Of a stretch of DNA of 64,000 nt, positions 61,359 through 64,000 are shown piece after piece. The notes beneath the pieces are model-generated. The model ran no database searches, was not told where the DNA came from, and saw only the letters and a program-made list of their open reading frames with translations. The stretch is from Rhizomicrobium sp. Its GTDB lineage: Bacteria; Pseudomonadota; Alphaproteobacteria; Micropepsales; Micropepsaceae. Position numbers and translations under genes: made by a program. The stretch is taken from positions 2,232,001 through 2,296,000 of the forward strand of contig JBBCHM010000001.1 in NCBI GenBank assembly GCA_037200045.1, read 5' to 3'. Every line of letters starts with the position of its first letter. Within the stretch, counting starts at the first letter, position 1.

Positions 61359-62767
61359 TCATGTCGTGGCTTTGCGGCTCCGCAGGTCCGTGATGGTAGC
61401 GTAGGTGCGCCAGTCCGATCCGTGCAAGCTGCCTCGCCAGCGCGCCATGGCACGCCGCTTCTGGGCGGCCAGCTTGCCGAACGTGTGGCTGACCGTAGTA
61501 AATCTTTGTCGCACTTCGGATTCCCGTATCTGCGGCGAGAGGTGGCCATAGGTGCGGCTCACCGTATCGGTGTTGCTGTGGCCCAATTGCTCGGCCACGA
61601 CGGGCAGAGGTGTCCCGGCCTGTATGAGCTGGCTGGCGTAGGTGTGGCGCAGGCCATGAAAGGTGAATGCTCCGGGCAGATCGGCTGCACGCACGGCGGC
61701 TTTGAACATGTGGCGGTGGAGCGAGTACCAGGGTGAGCCGTCGCTCCGTACGAGCAGGAAGTCGTCGGGCCGCCTATCCTTGGCGAGCGCGAGGAAGAAC
61801 GCCATGCCCTCGTCCGGCAGGAACACAAAACGCGGCCGGTACCGCTTCACGGGGGTGATGTACACGCCATAACCGTCGCGGCCGACATGGCAGGCTTGTA
61901 TCCGCAACAATTCCGTAGCCCGGCAGCCGGTATAGAGCGCGGCGAGGACGAGCTGCTGCAAGTCGCTGCGGCATTCCTTCAGCAGGGCGCGGCATTCGGC
62001 CCGGTTCAGGTGCAGAATGCGCGGGCATACGACATTGGGAAGGCGCCGCAAGACACGCCAACTCCGGTCGTTGTCGATCTTGCCGTTCTCCCAAGCCATC
62101 CGGAGCGCGACGCGCAGTCTACCTATGAGCGTGTTGACGGTGCCCTTGCGCTTGCGCAGCGCATCTTCGTCCGCGATGGAGCGCCGAGGCTGAAGCTCCT
62201 GGTTGCCGCGCTTGGGCGGCGTTTCCAACACATCGAGCGCGAAGGCCCGCAGGCGTTCGCCGTTGAACTCGTCGGCGGCCAGCGTGCCCAGCCGCGGCAG
62301 CAGGTGAAAGTTGATCAGCCCACGAGCGTCTGGAAGTAACTCTTGGCGGCGGCGATGCGCTTCCATTCGAGATATTCGTTGAGCGCATGGCCCACGGTGT
62401 ACGTGCTGCCGACCGGGACATAGTCGAGCTCTTCCTTGATACCGATTGGAAGCGCGTCGCTCAGACCGAACGTCTCGTCACAGGCGCGGAACCAGTCCGC
62501 CGCCTTCCGCGCAGCCTGCTCATATGAGAGATATATTTCCCCGTCCGCTATTCGTTGATCGTCGGTGCGGCCCAGGCGCAGTTGTCGGTATTTGCCGTCG
62601 CGGCTCCGCGCTCGGGCGACCCAGTACGTCGTCCGTTTGCTGCGGCGGAGATATCCGAGGTGACGCCCATAGCAGAGAAGGGACCAGTACGGTTCGTCGC
62701 GCTTTGCCAGTTTCCGGCGAACGATTCGAACGCTCAAATCGGGGCGCGTGAGGCGTGTCCAGGTCAT
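61359..62767 (-). pseudogene. Tyrosine integrase split by a -1 frameshift
   Basis: The N-terminal part (62767-62315) carries the arm/core-binding region and stops after FQTLVG at 62317-62315. The C-terminal frame (open from 62366 to 61359) continues directly with GLINFHLLPRLGTLAADEF, so a one-base -1 shift at about 62318-62322 (GTGGGC) would restore a single protein of about 470 residues. Catalytic Arg (YTGCRATELLRI), Lys (PVKRYRPRFVFL), HxxR (HGLRHTYASQL) and Tyr (RTYGHLSPQ) are all intact. It may be broken, a sequencing error, or use frameshifting; I cannot decide. Confidence 0.8.
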
Positions 62768-62942
62768 CAAAGAAACCCTCCCTATGAAGGATTAGAACAC
62801 CCAAAATTGCTCGAAGCTGCCGACACTTGACCGGGCGCCGCAGTCTTAGCCGTCGGCGCGGGTCGTCGTGCGCGTAACCCTCAGTCATTGCCACCTTCGG
62901 TTAGGTTGGGCCAAACTAGCGCTCGCCTGAAGGCTCAACCTT

Positions 62943-62958
62943 GAGGCTCGCGAGCCTC
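62943..62958. promoter_or_regulatory. Perfect 16-bp palindrome upstream of alpA
   Basis: GAGGCTCG/CGAGCCTC is a perfect palindrome with no spacer, 19 bases before the alpA start. It is a candidate operator for AlpA or another element regulator. Confidence 0.55.
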
Positions 62959-62976
62959 CCTAACGGGAGACCCGCG

Positions 62977-63174
62977 ATGAGGCTCTTATCGAAGAAGCAA
63001 GTGCGAGAGAAGGTTCTGTATTCCCCGGCTCATATCGCCCGCCTTGAGGCGGCGGGGTCGTTCCCTAAGCGGATACGGCTCGGCCAAGGACGGGTCGGGT
63101 GGCTGGAGCAGGAGATAGAGGATTGGATCGCGTCACGCGTGGCAGAACGCGATAGAACCACGCCCTCCACGTAG
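62977..63174 (+). CDS. AlpA-family excisionase-like regulator
   Basis: The 65-residue winged-HTH protein begins MRLLSKKQVREKVLYSPAHI, then ARLEAAGSFPKRIRLGQGRV and GWLEQEIEDWIASR, the classic AlpA pattern. AlpA proteins regulate integrases and excision of prophage-like elements. It is divergent from the integrase and fits the element. Confidence 0.9.
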   Translation: MRLLSKKQVREKVLYSPAHIARLEAAGSFPKRIRLGQGRVGWLEQEIEDWIASRVAERDRTTPST

Positions 63175-63221
63175 AGGGAGCGTGCGAGGAAGGGTGATTT
63201 GCCTTCCTCGCATGTGGCGTC

Positions 63222-64000
63222 TCAGGCGTCGATGCGGAAGGGCGGAAGGCCCGCGCGCCCCCAAGGCTCGGCAAGCAATCCCGCCATCGGTACGGCAAGG
63301 CCGCGCTGCGACGCCGCCTTGAACAGAAACAGGGGATGCTCGCCGTCGAGCTTGGCGAGGATGTCCGCGAGGCGGGCAGGGTCCGTCGTGATGGTGAGGA
63401 CGAGCAGGTTCGGGACGTTCCAGTACCGCTTGGGATGCCCGCCTTCGATGGCTTGGCGGTAGAGGGCGAGCTTGGCGAGATAGGAAGTCTGGCCTGTGCC
63501 CGCGCGGGAGACCGGCATCGTCCCGCGATCAGCTTCGAGCGCGAAGAAGCGATATGTCTTCCGTCCGTCCACCTGATATTCGAGGCCGAAGATCGCGTCC
63601 GGGATCATCGCGCCGCCGGGCATCGTGAGCTTGAACGGCACGGCCGCCGCCTGCATCTCAGCCGGAGCCTTCGCGAGTATCTCGCCCCACGGGATGAACC
63701 GCGGGCCGGTACGGTTTCGCGTGGCAAGCTCGATGGAGGCGAGGCACTCGCAGATCATAAGACCGTGCTGGAACTGTCGGTGCGCGTGGTTCGCAAGGTA
63801 TGTACGGGCGTCGTCCTCGCATCCGGCGCATTCGTTGAGTGCGCGCCGTCCGCGCTCGCCAAGCTCATGGACGGCCGGCACATGCCGCGCGTCGGCGAAC
63901 TCCCACTGCTGGGGCGGCCGGTCCAGGTATCCCTCGTGGAAGAGGTCGCCGAGACGTTCCTTGAACCGCGTCTCGGACGCGCCGCCGACGAATGCATGAA
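63222..64000 (-). CDS. Replication-relaxation-family protein, 5' part outside the window
   Basis: The frame stays open to the right edge, so the start is missing; 259 residues are visible. The first visible part (RFKERLGDLFHEGYLDRPPQ) looks like a winged helix; then HAHRQFQHGLMICECLASIE, IPDAIFGLEY and FFALEADRGTMP give a PD-(D/E)xK-like core, as in Replic_Relax proteins of plasmids and integrative elements. It may start or relax element DNA for transfer or replication. The GTG at 63881 is internal. Confidence 0.72.
   Translation of the reverse strand, partial: HAFVGGASETRFKERLGDLFHEGYLDRPPQQWEFADARHVPAVHELGERGRRALNECAGCEDDARTYLANHAHRQFQHGLMICECLASIELATRNRTGPRFIPWGEILAKAPAEMQAAAVPFKLTMPGGAMIPDAIFGLEYQVDGRKTYRFFALEADRGTMPVSRAGTGQTSYLAKLALYRQAIEGGHPKRYWNVPNLLVLTITTDPARLADILAKLDGEHPLFLFKAASQRGLAVPMAGLLAEPWGRAGLPPFRIDA

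Larger units (their letters stand above)
54461..64000. mobile_element. Probable integrative element at tRNA-Thr, right end outside the window
   Basis: From the tRNA end onward the genes are accessory: LysR, double GNAT, DNase II, DUF2235, XRE, a tyrosine integrase (frame-shifted), AlpA and a replication-relaxation protein. Housekeeping genes stop abruptly at the tRNA. I find no second copy of the tRNA 3' end in the window, so the other attachment site would lie beyond 64000. The integrase lies about 7 kb inside, so it could belong to a nested element. Confidence 0.55.

Noticed and set aside
62315-62366. Programmed -1 frameshift as the definite explanation
   Set aside because: No canonical slippery heptamer or clear stimulatory hairpin; a mutation or sequencing error is equally likely.

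Overview
The window is a G+C-rich stretch of an alphaproteobacterial chromosome. The evidence is gene order (hslV-hslU; rimP-nusA-rnpM-infB; rbfA-truB-rpsO-pnp; priA-fsa-DUF484-xerC), the style of the proteins (PduO-type adenosyltransferase, small zf-CHCC/NDUFS6-like protein, twin-TM HIG1 protein, PmtA-like methyltransferase) and an alphaproteobacterial-type sigma-32 promoter before dnaK. The genus cannot be fixed from the sequence; a Micropepsaceae/Rhizomicrobium-like or Caulobacterales-related organism is a guess.

Region 1 (1-6.2 kb): end of a secreted HAD phosphatase, the HslVU protease, a complete IS110-family insertion sequence, a GFA-domain protein, metK and trmB. Region 2 (6.2-18.3 kb): the transcription/translation block rimP-nusA-rnpM-infB, a TPR-sulfotransferase, rbfA, a methyltransferase, truB, rpsO and pnp, starting from a good promoter followed by two leader hairpins and ending at a strong terminator after pnp. 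Region 3 (18.3-45.4 kb): a HicAB toxin-antitoxin pair with an operator over the toxin start codon, a cobalamin adenosyltransferase, polA, a MoeB-like protein, pckA, dnaK/dnaJ, a pentameric ligand-gated ion channel, an orphan PemK-like toxin, an M20 peptidase, maeB, mutS, a TetR pair, a secreted nuclease and leuC. Region 4 (45.4-54.5 kb): two tandem tRNA-Ser-like genes, priA, fsa, DUF484, xerC, a four-gene operon (DUF7065-like, phosphotransferase, DUF6285, MFS) and tRNA-Thr(CGT). Region 5 (54.46 kb to the right edge): accessory DNA that looks like an element integrated at the 3' end of tRNA-Thr. It carries LysR, a double-GNAT protein, a secreted DNase II homologue directly followed by a DUF2235 (Tle1-like) hydrolase, an XRE regulator, a tyrosine integrase split by a -1 frameshift, an AlpA-like regulator and a replication-relaxation-family protein cut by the window edge.

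A family of REP-like palindromes, usually in inverted pairs (BIME-like), lies just downstream of many genes. Arm bases covary (GGC/GCC, CCG/CGG, TCG/CGA). The IS110 element sits inside one copy. Its 187-base non-coding end contains, in the order known for IS110 bridge RNAs, four segments matching left target, right target, left donor and right donor, so the bridge RNA and its REP target can be read by eye. This is the most striking observation in the window. The second candidate for undescribed biology is the DNase II / DUF2235 / small-protein cassette of the tRNA-Thr island.
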